Shown piece by piece: positions 22,382-34,735 of a stretch of DNA of 64,000 bases. A model generated the notes under the pieces. The model saw only the letters and a list, made by a program, of their open reading frames with translations. It had not been told where the DNA came from and did not search any database. Source of the stretch: Telopea speciosissima (taxonomy: Eukaryota > Streptophyta > Magnoliopsida > Proteales > Proteaceae). Both the position numbers and the translations under genes were made by a program. How positions within the stretch are numbered: the first letter of the stretch is position 1; every line of letters begins with the position of its first letter. The stretch lies in NCBI RefSeq assembly GCF_018873765.1, contig NC_057921.1, forward strand, positions 24,587,784 to 24,651,783. Direction: 5' to 3'.

Positions 22382-24529
22382 ACATACATGAGGTAAACAT
22401 ATCAAAACCATGCTTCTTTTCATAAAACAATCAATTGGTACTGATAATTTATATTTGATCACTTATGTGAAAATATGATCAATAAAAACATATATCTAGT
22501 TATCTGGTCATCTTTGTGAATTACCACTTGCACTGTATAAGAGTGAGGATACAACAATCTATAACTCATGGGACCTGATCATGATTTCAATCACCGTAGC
22601 ACTGGGGAGGATCCATCTCTGTGTATATAAGGGAGAGTTTGATCTTGGTTCCATTCACCGTGGTACTGGGGAGGACTATCACAAAATATACCTAGCCTAC
22701 TCCTGATTCTAGTCACTATAGCATTGTGGAGAGCATCTATTTCTGTACGCACATTATCTGCTCCTGATTTCGATCACCGTAGCACTGGGGAGTATCATGC
22801 CCTAATCTCTGTCTATGTCATACAATACCTAAACCCCTACTGGAAAGGGTTAGTAGTCACAGGGTCTCTAGTATTCTTCCTTTCCATTTCTTTTCTTTTC
22901 TTTTCATTTCTTTTCTTGAATGTATGACTTTCCTTCCATTTCCTTTACTTACTTTCACTTCCAATCCACACTATCCATCCCAACTATTGGGTGGGATGGA
23001 CATTGATGAGACCCCTACTATCCCTTCCATACTGATTGGATGGACATTGAGGGACCCCATACTATCCCTCCCATCCCTTTTGTTAAGGTGGACATTGACA
23101 AACCTTATGTTTCAATCCTTTTATACTTTTCTTCTCATTGTAGGTCTATCATTCCTCATTACTTGTAAATAGTTTACAAAACAAGTATATCATTTACTTA
23201 AAATACAAAAATACTCTCAGAGGCAATGATAACCATATAAATACTATTAAAACATGCATTTCTATTACAAAATAGCTGATATGATAGAATTCCACTCACC
23301 TATGTATCTCTACTGTGTACTTATAACTGTATAGTACTTAACAAATACCACCTCTAGTCCACCGATGTCTCTGGATCAAACTAGATCCATACCTAACAAT
23401 TCATATATATTAGACCCTTCTTTAAGTGATGTTAGAATAGTAGGTAAGATCCCATACCATTCCCATTTAATAACCCATCAAATTACCTCTTTTTAGTCAA
23501 CCAAACAAAGTGTCGGTCGACCCCTATCATCCGGCAGCAACCGGTCGACCTAGGTTGAAGTAGTTCCTGGGAAAACTGCTCGAGAATGGAAATTTTGCCA
23601 CTTTTCCCATAAGAACACTGGGATTTCTATCTCTTTCATTCTAAATCATTCCAACTCATCAATATTACTACTTTGGAACTTCCCACCAAACAAAATCCTA
23701 CTAAATACACTAAACAAACCTCGGGAAATGGAATTTACCTCTTGGGTGATTAAAACCCTTCTTTCAATCTTTTCTTTTGAATCCCTTTTGATTTAGACAC
23801 TTGATCCCTTGATCGTGAATCGAATCTCAAGTTCTCAAGTCCTCTTTGTCCGATTGTCAGATTCAGTAGGTCGACAGACTAACCGATCATGCCCGGTTGC
23901 TCACTATGAGTTCTGTTTGTAACATCTGGTTGACTACTACCTTGATTTGGTCGACCGGATATTGTTTTCACAATCTGGTTTACTGGTTGTATCTCCTTGT
24001 TCGGATTCCGCTTGACCCAATTTTTTCTCTATTAGAAATATAATTCAATTACCTCTACTTTTCATGTTTTGGGATCCCCAAAATGTAACTAGAAGGTACC
24101 CTAAAACCACGTGAAGCCACTATTTCACCCCAAACTGTAAAACTGAAAAATCTACTACTGACTATGGGTCCTAGTGATGGCCTAAGCTGGCCCTAGGCTA
24201 ACTCAGCTCACTTCATTTCCTTAGACATCATAATGGGTTCTCTAAACCATTTATCACTAAATATTCACATTAAACCCACATATTCCATTATGATACCATC
24301 ATAGGTCATTCTTATTTGTATGTGCCAGTATCCCTTGATCGGACCAATATAGACTGAATTCCGTCAGAAGAATCCACATAGTACTTTCCAACCATAAATA
24401 TCAATAAATAAATCTTTTTATGGGTATGAGGTATAACACAAGGTTAGGGCTTAGAAAGTGAAAAGTGAAGAAAAATGGAGAAGAAGAGAAATGAGAGAAG
24501 GCTATTCAATTCAACCTTTCTTTGTTTCT
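22382..24529. other. non-coding repeat-rich region
   Basis: No ORF is supported. Four degenerate units built on TCACCGTAGCACTGGGGAG occur near 22590, 22655, 22710 and 22780, spaced about 55-75 bp. Further right are clusters of the palindromic word GGTCGACC and variants (23513-23553 and 23865-23985). The layout resembles LTR sequence of a gypsy element but no borders were found. Confidence 0.4.
22570..22805. repeat. four degenerate short repeats (CACCGTAGCACTGGGGAG)
   Basis: Each unit reads roughly CCTGAT..TCNATTCACCGT followed by AGCACTGGGGAG. The third is the most diverged (CACTATAGCATTGTGGAG). Such units are seen in some plant gypsy LTRs; no function is claimed. Confidence 0.6.
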
Positions 24530-24880
24530 ATTGAGTGGAAAATCTCCCATTGCTTTCGTGTAACTAATCCAATTACGGATTATTTGGCAAAGTTTGTAGC
24601 AAAACTTGAAACATCTTCTGCGTTAGTTTCTTGGTCATCCTAGATATATGATGTGCTTCAACTTGATGCGCAAGGAAGATCTAGATCTCATTTGCGATAA
24701 GTTGTATCTGTTTTTTGTTGCTTTTTGTGTCGCTGGTTAGTCCCCTGGCGGATGGTCATGCTGAAGGTGGGGGTGTTGACTTTTATGGTTTTTGTTGTTG
24801 TATCTTGGCCTAGGCCAGTCTTTATTTGTTCTCCGTTTTTTATTTCTTTCTTTTATACATATGATTCTTTAGCGAGAAAA
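24530..24880 (+). mobile_element. 5'-truncated LINE fragment (3' end)
   Basis: The fragment encodes the end of a LINE RNase H domain, WKISHCFRVTNPITDYLAK, then LDAQGRSRS and a 3' untranslated region ending TATGATTCTTTAGCGAGAAAA. It is collinear with 53217-53571 of the larger LINE, including GATGGTCATGCTGAAGGTGGG, so it is the same family. Start-side truncation is typical of incomplete reverse transcription. No clear target duplication was found. Confidence 0.8.
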
Positions 24881-26289
24881 GAGAGATTGGAAGAGGAATG
24901 AAGGGGTTTTATCTTTCAAATTTCCTTTAGGATCTCAAGAAGTGTGGAAACCATGTTTCCCCCTGCACTGACGAGCTTGGGTATATAAATGAGGAAATAA
25001 ACAAAGAGTTGCCAGATGCTTCAAATATTAGGTCCATAGAAATCGACGATGAGATGGCATCCATTGACAAAAACACCCGGTTGATAGACATCTTGTCGAT
25101 GTCGACTCGGGGTGAAATTTTCAAATTGTTTGAAATCACGTTTACCAGTTGTATTATGATATAAGCCTATGGTTTGCCACCTTGCCCCATTTAGCTGGCC
25201 CATAAGAATCAAAATGTTATGGATACAATCATCCAAGCTTGAGAAATTTCTCGAAATCAGGACCGATTATTCGAGGTGTTCTTTGACAATTCTAGTTTGC
25301 ACAAGTGAAATCTTCGTGGAAAGGTGATGTATGACTCTCACAGTAGATAAGTCCTCCCCGAAATGATAGTGAACTACAATATTATTTATGCTAAGACAAA
25401 ATGATCTTCCCCAGCTCCGCTGGTAGACTATAATCCTACTAGCTTGCTAGGAAGCATGCAAATGGATTGGTGACAAAAGAAGTCAACACCGATGTTCAGA
25501 GTTCCCTAGTGGTGGTAGTGAACAAAATGATCTTTCCCTAGATCAATGGTTAGCCATAATCCTACCAGCTTATTGAGAGACTTGCAATGGGATCAGTTAT
25601 GTCAAAAGAATTTTGTTACTTTACAAGTCCTAACCTTATCAAGGATAATCCAGAGTGGTAGAGTCCAATTATATAATGGTCAGCCAGTCAGTGAGGAATT
25701 TAACCCTCTATGTCTGGAGGCCAAGAACTATTAATGAAGCTATAATTAGTTTAACCTCCCCATGGAGTCATATATGATAACAAAGCCTATAGGTACGAGC
25801 CATGGGTAGTAAGATGAAGCCCAAAGGTATAATCCCCCAGGTAGTTTGATGATGAAATCTATAATTACAGCCCTGAGGTAGTATGATGAAGCCCACAGGT
25901 ACGAGCCCTGAGGTAGTATGATGATGAAGCCCACAGGTATGATCCCTGAGGAAACCTTGGATGAGGAAGCTTACAGGAATGTAAGGCTCTACCCTCTCCT
26001 TTTTGCTGACTGGTTTGTAAGTCACCATTAAGACTTGTGCGCTAAATTATAACTTTGTCTAATTTTAGCCAACCGTTTATCTGTATCTTGTTTGACCGAT
26101 ATTTTCATTGTGTTGTTTCACCACTCGGTTGTTTTTCGTGCTTTTGATGTCATTGATTGTGTTTGTTTCACCATTTGTTGTGTTCTAATACCCTTGAGCA
26201 AGGTGTGGGCTAGGTTTTGGTCACCCTGATGATTTAAGAAGTTGGACATATCACTTTTTTTAATTTTCAGCTGTTGCACAATCTCAATC
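24881..26289 (+). other. 3' non-coding part of a Tat-type element
   Basis: No pol motif is present. The stretch precedes a polypurine tract and LTR start at 26290-26304, so it is probably the long untranslated region between pol and 3' LTR of a Tat-type element. It contains a minisatellite (25786-25985) and TCGATGTCGA-like words at 25020-25110. Confidence 0.45.
25786..25985 (+). repeat. degenerate minisatellite, about five units of 35-40 bp
   Basis: Units follow the pattern GATGAAGCCCACAGGTACGA, then GCCCTGAGGTAGTATGAT. The best pair is at about 25873-25945; the outer units are more diverged. All run in the same orientation. Confidence 0.8.
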
Positions 26290-26303
26290 AAAGAGGGGCA
26301 TAT
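26290..26303 (+). other. Tat polypurine tract
   Basis: AAAGAGGGGCATAT immediately precedes TGTAGACACC. AAAGAGGGGCA followed by a TGTAGACACC LTR start is the junction I know from Tat/Ogre elements. Confidence 0.7.
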
Positions 26304-27864
26304 TGTAGACACCTTATCTTGTCACCCTAGAGGTTGCTTTGATGATGAGTATCTCTCGAGGCATGGTGGTATTATACTTGTAGATTTGGAGGGTTTCCCA
26401 TAGTCCCTAACACATTCGTAAACCATCCATGAAAATAACCTAAAATACCGCTAAGGGAAAATCTGATGAAAAATGTTGGCTTAATCCAAAGAGTTGCCGA
26501 CATGTCCAATTGATGGATTATTTCGTCATATCCAAGTTTGGTACAAAATTACATATGTTTACCCCTTACTTGGCAAAATATTTTATTTTGATTACTAGGA
26601 TTTCCAATGGAGGCAGTCCCTACTGGCTAGTACAACTCCCAATTCTCATACCAAAGGAAAATAAGCGAAATATCTGAAAAAAGCCTTTTGAATCATTTGA
26701 TTTAGACATGTTTAGCTTAAGTTATAGGCATTACAAGGTTTTAGACATATACTGGATAGGCTTGACCTAGCCCAGTCATACTTGGAATTGGCCCAGTTCA
26801 GAGGTAAACCAGCCAAAGTATCACCAATAGCATACTGAAAAGAATTGACAAAAAGGCATCTAGTCAACATCTGATGTCGGTCGATAGATTGATCTCTCGA
26901 TTGGCTTCAAGGAATGTGTTGAATAGTACTTTGAATATATCGATTTGCCAGGAAGTTCCATTGACATAATGAAGATTCTTTTCGACATATTGAAGTGTGC
27001 AATCGATGTTGACATGAGACTCATCGATGTTGATTTCTAGGATTTTTCCAAATAAACATGGACTCTCCTTTTCTTCGGACTTTATCACTTTCATGCATCC
27101 TAATCGGTTCTTAGAGCCCATAAACCCATTTGGATTCATTCCTTGCCCCCCAAGGTGACTCTAGCACGTGATAAACTTGGTTACTTGTTCAAATCTTATT
27201 AGTTCTGAGTGTTGGCACTTATTAATACCATAGATGAGCAACCAACCCATATGGATGGTTGGGATGGGTTGTGAACCCTATAACCTATTAAGGGAGTAGT
27301 AGAAATTGTAAAATCTATAAATAGAAATCCTCTCATGTTGAGGGGAATCCTTTTGACAAGATCTCTTAGTATATGGAGTTTTCCTTGGCTAGAGCGAGTT
27401 GAATAGAGCAAGTTAGTGAAGCCCTAAATGATGGGTAGTTGGAATCGGATTTAAAGCTTCTCTACTGAGTCAAGAGTAGCCTCCAAACATTAATTTTGTG
27501 AATCTCCAATAAGGTAAGGACCTAAACCTTTTTGTTCCATTATTTGTATAATATTCTTCACTTTTTTTTGCTTGGTTTGCTTACTGCCTCTCTAAGTAGT
27601 GGTCATACACACATGTTTTATCAATTTTAGTATGTTTAGGTTATATTGATCCCCTAACCATGTATGCCATCCTTTTGTATCTACAGAATAGGTTCATATG
27701 TTGTTCTTCACCACACATGTTTAGTCTAGGATTTGTTATTTTCTTTCCTTCTATCATGATGATTCGGTGGTGAATATCCTTCTATGTGATTCATGTTTTT
27801 TTTTGGTAGAATATTTGATTCATGTTAATGTGTTATAATTAGCCTTTCCATGGATGATTTGTTT
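26304..27864 (+). repeat. Tat-type LTR, proximal part (interrupted)
   Basis: The LTR begins TGTAGACACCTTATCTTGTC at 26304. It carries a clear TATAAATA box at 27316-27323 about 550 bp before the interruption, and a cluster of TCGATGTTGA-like words (26855-27035) upstream of it. At 27865 it is split by the nested chromovirus-like solo LTR, whose target duplication TGTTT is 27860-27864, and it resumes at 41650. Confidence 0.65.
27316..27323 (+). promoter_or_regulatory. TATA box of Tat LTR
   Basis: TATAAATA in the context AAATCTATAAATAGAAATCC; the likely transcription start lies about 30 bp downstream, before a GAGGGGAATCC leader. Confidence 0.5.
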
Positions 27865-29826
27865 TGTTACACTCACACCTCAAATATCCCCTTATACCCA
27901 GGGGCAATCCAGACCTTACCCAAAGGGTAATGCCTTATGGCCATTGTCAACACTGATGACTTTGAACTGGTAATAGCATAGAAAGAACCCCCTCGGAAAC
28001 CTGAAAGTATGGGCCCAAGCCCCGCCACTTTCCTTGAAATTTGGGCCATGACAGTAGCACCGGAGTTACGAACGGACTCACTCTTACTGAATCCGCTCGA
28101 GGATCCGCCTGTGCTGTCATCAGTCTTTTTGGGTTATTTTCCTGTGGGACCCACATACCCGCATCCCAAACACCTTAATTGAACCCTTGGACCATATGAA
28201 CCCCTACCCTTGCCATGGAATAGTTAATTGGACCATGAAGTGGGGCCCACAAGGCCTAACTTAGGTAATTAATGGGTTTTATACACCCTAGCCTAAACCA
28301 AACAAGACCTAAGGGCTAATAGGTCTAAGTGAGGTTGGACCCAACCCAAACAGACCCTAACTACCTAGATGGACCTAAGGGCCATGACTTGGACCAAACA
28401 TGGCCTAATGCCTAGTCCAAAACCCATTTAAAGCCTAAGGACCAAACTACATTCTAAGACCCCTAACCAAACACACCCTAAGGTCCCTTCTACCCCCTTA
28501 AAACTAAAAGGACCTCTTTTATTCCCTTATCTCTCCCCCTCCCCAAAACCGTGGAGTAGAAGAGACAAGAGAAGAAGAAGGAGGAGGAAGAAAGAGGGAA
28601 GAAGTAGGAGTGGAAGAGGAATGAGAGGGGAAGGGAAGAAGATGGGAGCTATGCCAAAATGGCTGGCTGTCCCACATCTCCTTCTCTTGCTGACCGGACC
28701 AAGAAGGAAGAAGAAGGTGAAGGAGAAGAGATGGAAAGGAAGGGAGGAGAGCATGAAGGCTCACCTAGCCTTGGACTCCACTCCTCCGTTGGAGGATCTC
28801 ACCAAGGTAAGCTCCCTGAACCTGGTTCTCTCTATTTTCCCCCTTTTATTTTATGACCCTAGGAATGCTTAGACACCTCTCCCCTGTCCCTGAGATGCTA
28901 AGGAGCTCCAAGCTCCAAGTTGGAGCTGAAACTCCTTGAAATCTCGGAAGAGACTACCGGCAGACGAACGATTGGATCCATTTATCTTGGTACCGCCCGT
29001 CAGTCCACCCAGTATAAACCCTGTGTGTTAGCCTGAGCTGATGAAGGCACAGATTTACTCTGTTTGCCTCTACCCGAAACCTATTGCTCTAGGGTCTGTC
29101 TCAGGAAATCGAACGGATGCAGGGGCGGACCCAAGAAGCACATCCGCCCATGGATCCGCTCCCTTTTATGGTTGTCCCAGGTGTCGAACGGATCAACGAT
29201 CAGATTCAACTAAGAAGATCCGCTTGTGGGTCCGCTCGCTCTGACTTGACCTTTTGGCCTGAACGGAGTCAGGGATGGACTCACCTTTGCTGAGACCGCC
29301 TGTGAGTCCGCTTGTGCTGTCTTGGTTGAAACTTGGTTTTAACCATTGGGGCCTAGCATGGGACCCTTCTGTACTTGTTTTAATGCTTTCTTTTATATGT
29401 TAGGTTGGTGCACCGGTGAGATTCATGTGAACCGTGCCGGATGCCACCTGATGCCCGGGGAGAGTCATGCCAATCACGCCCGGTGACACCTATGCCTGGT
29501 GAGTGGGTTCTGAGTGACTTTGTTGGGTTTGAATATTATATAATTGTTAACATTAAGCAAGCTATGATATATTTATAAGCATTATGTGCGTTGCATTATT
29601 ATTTAATTATGAACTGTTGAGAATGTGATAGTATGCTCACCATTGTATCGAGTTACGGTGCAGGATGTGCCGGTACTAGAACCCCAATTTATTTAAATTA
29701 TGAAAACAGCTGTATGTCATCCTGATCTGTATGTGCCGTGCCGTGCTGGTACCTGGGTACTAGATGGAATGGGACGTTGATGCACCCAAAATACCTCTCG
29801 GGATGATAGGACTTGCATATAGTATA
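27865..29826 (+). repeat. outer solo LTR, left segment
   Basis: Starts TGTTACACTCACACC. It is flanked by TGTTT (27860-27864), repeated after the right segment at 41645-41649. The last 250 bp of this segment are clearly homologous to about 31540-31703 of the inner LTR, while the first 1.5 kb is not, so outer and inner LTRs are related families with different U3 regions. Together with 40775-41644 the LTR is about 2.83 kb. It contains five GAACGGATC-type units (28068-28117, 28961-29010, 29106-29163, 29181-29242, 29260-29324). The inner element inserted at 29827. Confidence 0.8.
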
Positions 29827-32548
29827 TGTTATATCCGTACCCCGGGAGTATAATTAATTATTATTTTCTTTCCGTGACGTGTAGTTACCGCTACCATGTA
29901 TGCTGGTGAGCTGTTTTCACTGGTGGTCAAACCCAGCTACAAAATTATTGACCACAATACGGGTTTGCCAGTAGAGGAAACTATCGGGGTCATGGGGGAC
30001 AAACCATGATGGCTAAGAAGTAAGCTCTAGCCTTTAATTTTATTTATTTACCATTTCCCTCGATGCCCACGAAGTGCGGGCCAAGGTTTGAACTGCCAGG
30101 GCTATTTTAGTTGGGCAGAAAATATTTTATTGGTGGGTCCCACTTACCTCGGAAAACATGTGAAGCGCTTAAGCCATATCATGTGAACCCATCTTTTAAT
30201 TAGGCTCTTTGCTAATTATAACCAGTGGGCAGACCCATTTAGTTTAAGAGGCCCATTGGACTCAAGTGGCCATTTAATTTATATGGCCCATTTAACTTAA
30301 GGGCCCATTTAACTCTATTTGACCCAAGGATGGGTTATTCCATTCCTAATTTTCAAATAAAACCATGGGTCGACCCATTTATCTCTTGACCCATTTAACT
30401 TAAAGGATCCAAGGCCCATTTTCTATAAATAAGACTAAAGGGGGAGAGAGCATTCATTCTCTTTACTTCTCCCATCTATCCTAAATCGTGGAGGAGAGAA
30501 AGAGGAGTGAAAGAGGAAGGAGAAAAGGAGGAGGAAGGTGGAGAAGCTTGGTTGGAGGTTGAGACCCCACTTCTTAGAGCCATAAACATGGAGCTCTCCT
30601 ATTCTTGGGGTAGGTAAGCCATTAAATCCTACACCTCTTCCTCTATTTTAGGTTTTAAGGTTTGGGGAAATGGGAGAGACTTGGCCTGGGGTTCTCTTAA
30701 AACCCAAGGAATCGATGGAACCTCTAAGCCTAGGCTATGGTGGAGCTATTTCACTCCATTACAAGCTCTAAGCATAAGCAATCTCTTTCCATTTGAGAAA
30801 TCTAGGGTTTCTACCCTATTGTGCCTTGGATTAGGTTCTTCTTGGGTTTTCTCTTGAATCCCTCGGATTGAATGGAGCTAATGAGGCCTTAGAACCCTAA
30901 TGGGCATAGGAAGGAGCTTCCTTGGTATTCCTATGCTTTTAAACTACTTGGAAATGGAACCCTTGGAAGGAGGTCCCTTGGATTTTGGACCTGCAGGTGT
31001 GAGGTTTTACATGTGGCTTAAGACCTGCAAGAAACCACCCTGAAATTACCTCCCTGAGAAGGCCCCTAGAAAGCTAGGATTTATGTGCGGTTTCACTTCC
31101 TGAGACAAACCACTTGTGCAACCGCACTTGACTGAGACTGTTCTGAGCCCCTGGTTTTTCAGGATTTACTTGTGGTTTCAGGAATTGGGCATGAGACCAC
31201 CCATAAAATCACCCTGTCTCTGAAATCTTATACTTAAAAGAATTAAGAGAGACCTTTTGGGGATCCGTCCCTTTACTTATTTAACCCTATTCTTACTCTT
31301 TGTCTAGGTTTATAAGTCCCATCTTGTGGCATATTACTTAATCGCGGTGACAACTTGTAACTTCGGGACATAACTTATATTGTGAGTGAGTTTGGTTTGT
31401 TTGGCTTGCTATTATTATTAATTTCATATGTACCATGCTATTAGTATATTTTATTAAGCATGATTGTGCATTTTGTATATTTTATTAAATGATTGATATG
31501 ATGATGTTGTGGTTGCTTTTCATTTTTTATTGGGTTACGGTGTCAGTGAATGCTGGTGTCGGAACCCCGAAATACATATATAATATATTTGATTGAATGT
31601 CATATTGAACTGTATGTGTCGTGCCGTGCTGGTACCCGGGTGCTAAACCAGATGAAAAGTTGATGCGCTCGGATTACCTCGCAGGACGATAGGACTTGCA
31701 TATAGTATATCTGCGGCTAGGACTTTGCACCTCTATGCTACGACCCTTACCAACAGGGGTTTAGGTGTTGGGTAACCAGAACTCTGGATTCTGTGGAGGT
31801 GGGAGAGGCCAGTCATGGTAGTAATGGTTATTGGGGCTTGCCACTGGGATGTTTTGGTGGCATTGTCCGGCGTAGGCTCCCTAGTGACAATTGAGGTTCA
31901 TTGTGGGATAAGTGAAATGACCCACGGTGTTTCCCGAGTTGTCACAGTTGCATATACCTCTGACTTAGTTGTGTGATAGGTGAAAAAATAGAATTAACAT
32001 GTGCATACATCATTGGACTATGTGAATTATGTGTTTGTGCATCCCCATCCCCTCACTGGCTCAGTGGAGCTAACCCCCTCGTGTACACACTTTTTAGATC
32101 ATGGTGCAGGTACGGAGGAGCCGAAAGCTGTGTTTGAGGAACATGGCGATGGGTGTCCTTGTGACGATTGCGCCTACAGCGTGAGGATACTTGGGACTTT
32201 GTCCCTTTTTTGATTATTTTAGGGCTTAAATTTAATGTATAAACATTTACTGCTATACCCTTATTGATAGTTATTAGATGGTCTTGGAAAATGTATTATT
32301 TACAGTATTTATCATTTAGCCTTTGAACATCTTGTAACTATTTGATTTTATACGCTTCAGCAAAACTATTGATCTTTTGGAATGTAACATTCCCTTTCCG
32401 TACTCTGATAGTATATGGCTTTAATATTGGTTATGATTGTGCGTTGGGACACTGTGTCAGTGATCCTGGTAGCTAAATGAGATGACACGTGTCGTCCTAG
32501 TTACTCCTTATATTATATTATATCTCTTGTCTGGGATGGGGTGTGACA
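29827..32548 (+). repeat. inner element 5' LTR (2722 bp)
   Basis: Begins TGTTATATCCGTACCCCGGG and ends GGGGTGTGACA. A TATAAATA box lies at 30424-30431. Three hairpin-forming GGTTTCA-type units lie downstream of it (30985-31210); one has perfect 8-base arms at 31085-31092 and 31120-31127. It is collinear with 38012-40769. Confidence 0.9.
30424..30431 (+). promoter_or_regulatory. TATA box of inner LTR
   Basis: TATAAATA followed by AGACTAAAGGGGGAGAGAGC; the 3' LTR has the same box at 38609-38616. Expected transcription start is about 30455. Confidence 0.55.
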
Positions 32549-32551
32549 GAG

Positions 32552-32563
32552 TGGTATCAAAGC
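32552..32563 (+). other. inner element primer-binding site
   Basis: TGGTATCAAAGC, three bases after the LTR end, matches initiator Met tRNA complement except one base. Confidence 0.85.
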
Positions 32564-33219
32564 AATGATGCTCTGCACCAACCACAGTCTTGCGGACTCT
32601 TGATTTACTCTTCACAATTAGGTTCTAAACTAAAAATCTTCAAGAACATAAATGATTGTATGCAGACATAGGAGAAGACTGATTGTGGTAAAACAAGAAC
32701 TTAGAAGATAATAGGCAACATGAAACTTAGGACTTGAACCATAGGTTGTTAAGATATAACTATGTAATTGCTTGGTTAAGTCTGGAGTAGGTCATAGATG
32801 GACGATTATGTGTTATAATTCATAAACAATAATGAATCAATCATAACCGAGCACAAATATCAACAATGATTTAAACAAGAGAGAATTAAGCAAATACATA
32901 GAGATACATATAAGATTAATTATAAATATCCAGTTGTTCCAAATCTTCCTGGAAGGCAACCATATCCTTCTCATTTCCACATTTATGATTTCATCCATTC
33001 CAACAGAAACATATGACTCCATCCTGCTCAATTAAAAGATACCAATCTAAACACCATAATTGTTCCAGATTCTCTGTTTGGGCATAACTGTGCCTTTCCC
33101 AACTCAGAATGCAAGATCCCATTTGTTCCAACTCAAAACATTTGATTCTGTTAATCTCAGATTAAATATACAAGTCTACAATTTATAAAAGTTCTCAGTT
33201 GTTCATCCTAAGACAAGAA

Positions 33220-34735
33220 CTAGAAGAACTGATCCGGGATAACTTCAATTTGTTGAGAGAAAGCTGGGCTAGACGTTGCACCACCGCCACCACCGCGACC
33301 AAGAAAGGTGTTGATGTCATCTACCCCTCTCTCAATACCCTCTAGGCACCGAGTTTGGTCGAAGAGTTGCTTCGTGACCTCATCGAAGCCATCCACCACT
33401 CGCAGGTTTAGCCGCCTGATGGCCGTCAGAATGTCAATACCTCCCGCTTGATGAAGATATATGGGTTCTTTTTCGGTGAGCAATAGGTTTTCGCTTCCCC
33501 AATAGACACATTAAGAATCCCCGCTAACTGTGCTACTGTGAAGGCTATAGGGACCCCCTTGACATATGAAACAACTCGATAATTCTGTATGCCCGGGTTC
33601 TCAGTGTCCAAATTTTTATAAACATGTCGGATGAGTTTTGGGTAGTATGGTTCAGGAAGGTTGAGAAGGTTATTCCACCCCAAGGCCTCGAATCTCTGTT
33701 CCACCCTGTAAGCTTTGAGATCATCCAACACTACATCCCGCCCTTCCACTATATTTTTGAAGCGGAAGTAGTCTTGGTAAAGCTCTTGGTCCTCTATCTT
33801 TTGAAACTATAGTGGATCTAGGACAGTTGGTGCAACTTGTTCAACGCGTGCACGTCGTGTTCTTGGGGCCATTGATTGTTTTAACCTGCAGCCAAGAGCC
33901 AAGTAGATAGCAAATTAATACCTTGAATGCTAAGGCCTAAGTAGATGATCAATGTAAGATTGTGAAGTTCAAAACCTAACCCTTGATTTTTTCTTTCAAA
34001 GTAAATTAAATTACAGCAGGATTCTTAGGCTAGAAAATTTTGATTTTATCAAATTTTGATCTAAGAAGTTGGGGAAAAAGGAAATGCATGGCCACTATGT
34101 GAATGCAATCATACATGATAGAGGTTGATGGCCATATTATGCCTAGAAAGTAATGCTTTATGCAAAACAGTGACTTTAAGCAAAATATTGACTCATTTGA
34201 TCATGAAACATGCTATAATTTCAAAGAAATTTTCTAGATTTTGTGGTTGGGAGTTTGAATCATGAGAAACAAGTAAAGTTGGTTTGTGACAACTCAAAAT
34301 AGTGTAGACTAAGCCTACATAGCAAAACCGATTCAAATGTGGCAAGAAGGAAGAGGAAATTCGATTAGGGTTTGGGTTTTTTCCAAAATCCAACCCAAAT
34401 CCTTGAGTTAGATGCCAAGATTGTGTTCAAGCCCTTGTATAGGTTGCTTATGGTGAGAAAATGATTAAGATTAGAGTACAAATAACCTACTAAGCAAAAA
34501 AGAAAGCAAAAACCCCAAGTTCCAAAACCTGAAATCGCATTTTGGGGCTTCTTCAAGAGAGAGAAATCGATGGGAGACAGAGAAATCGATGGGAGAGAGG
34601 GAGATCTTACCTGAATGCAATTGGGTGTTGTTGAGGAGTGATTTAGAGCACCAAAATCCATTAAGAAGTGAGGAGAGAGCAAGTATGGTCGCAGTTGGGG
34701 TTTCTCCAGAGCTTTAGAGTTGTGTTTTGAAAGAG
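33220..34735 (-). pseudogene. antisense spliced gene, putative plant transposon protein domain (PF20167-like)
   Basis: It lies on the strand opposite to the host element. A 5' untranslated exon (about 34735-34611) ends with CATTCAG/GTAAGATC; a 725-bp intron (34610-33886) ends GGCTGCAG; the start ATG is at 33872 (MAPRTRRARVEQ). Motifs include RFEALGWNNLLNLPEPYYPK, LIRHVYKNL, VSYVKGVPIAFTVAQLAGIL, typical of the domain called Transposase_32 or putative plant transposon protein. One in-frame TAG (likely from CAG) follows residue 20. A frame change with probable deletion occurs near 33426-33483, after which AIRRLNLRVVDGFDEV runs to the stop at 33220. The family's function is unknown; the name does not prove transposase activity. 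Confidence 0.65.

Noticed and set aside
32001-32213. A 70-codon ORF in the LTR that is also present in the other LTR (40221-40433)
   Set aside because: The two copies are paralogous because they lie in the two LTRs of one element. They differ at many amino acids and have no start context or recognised domain.
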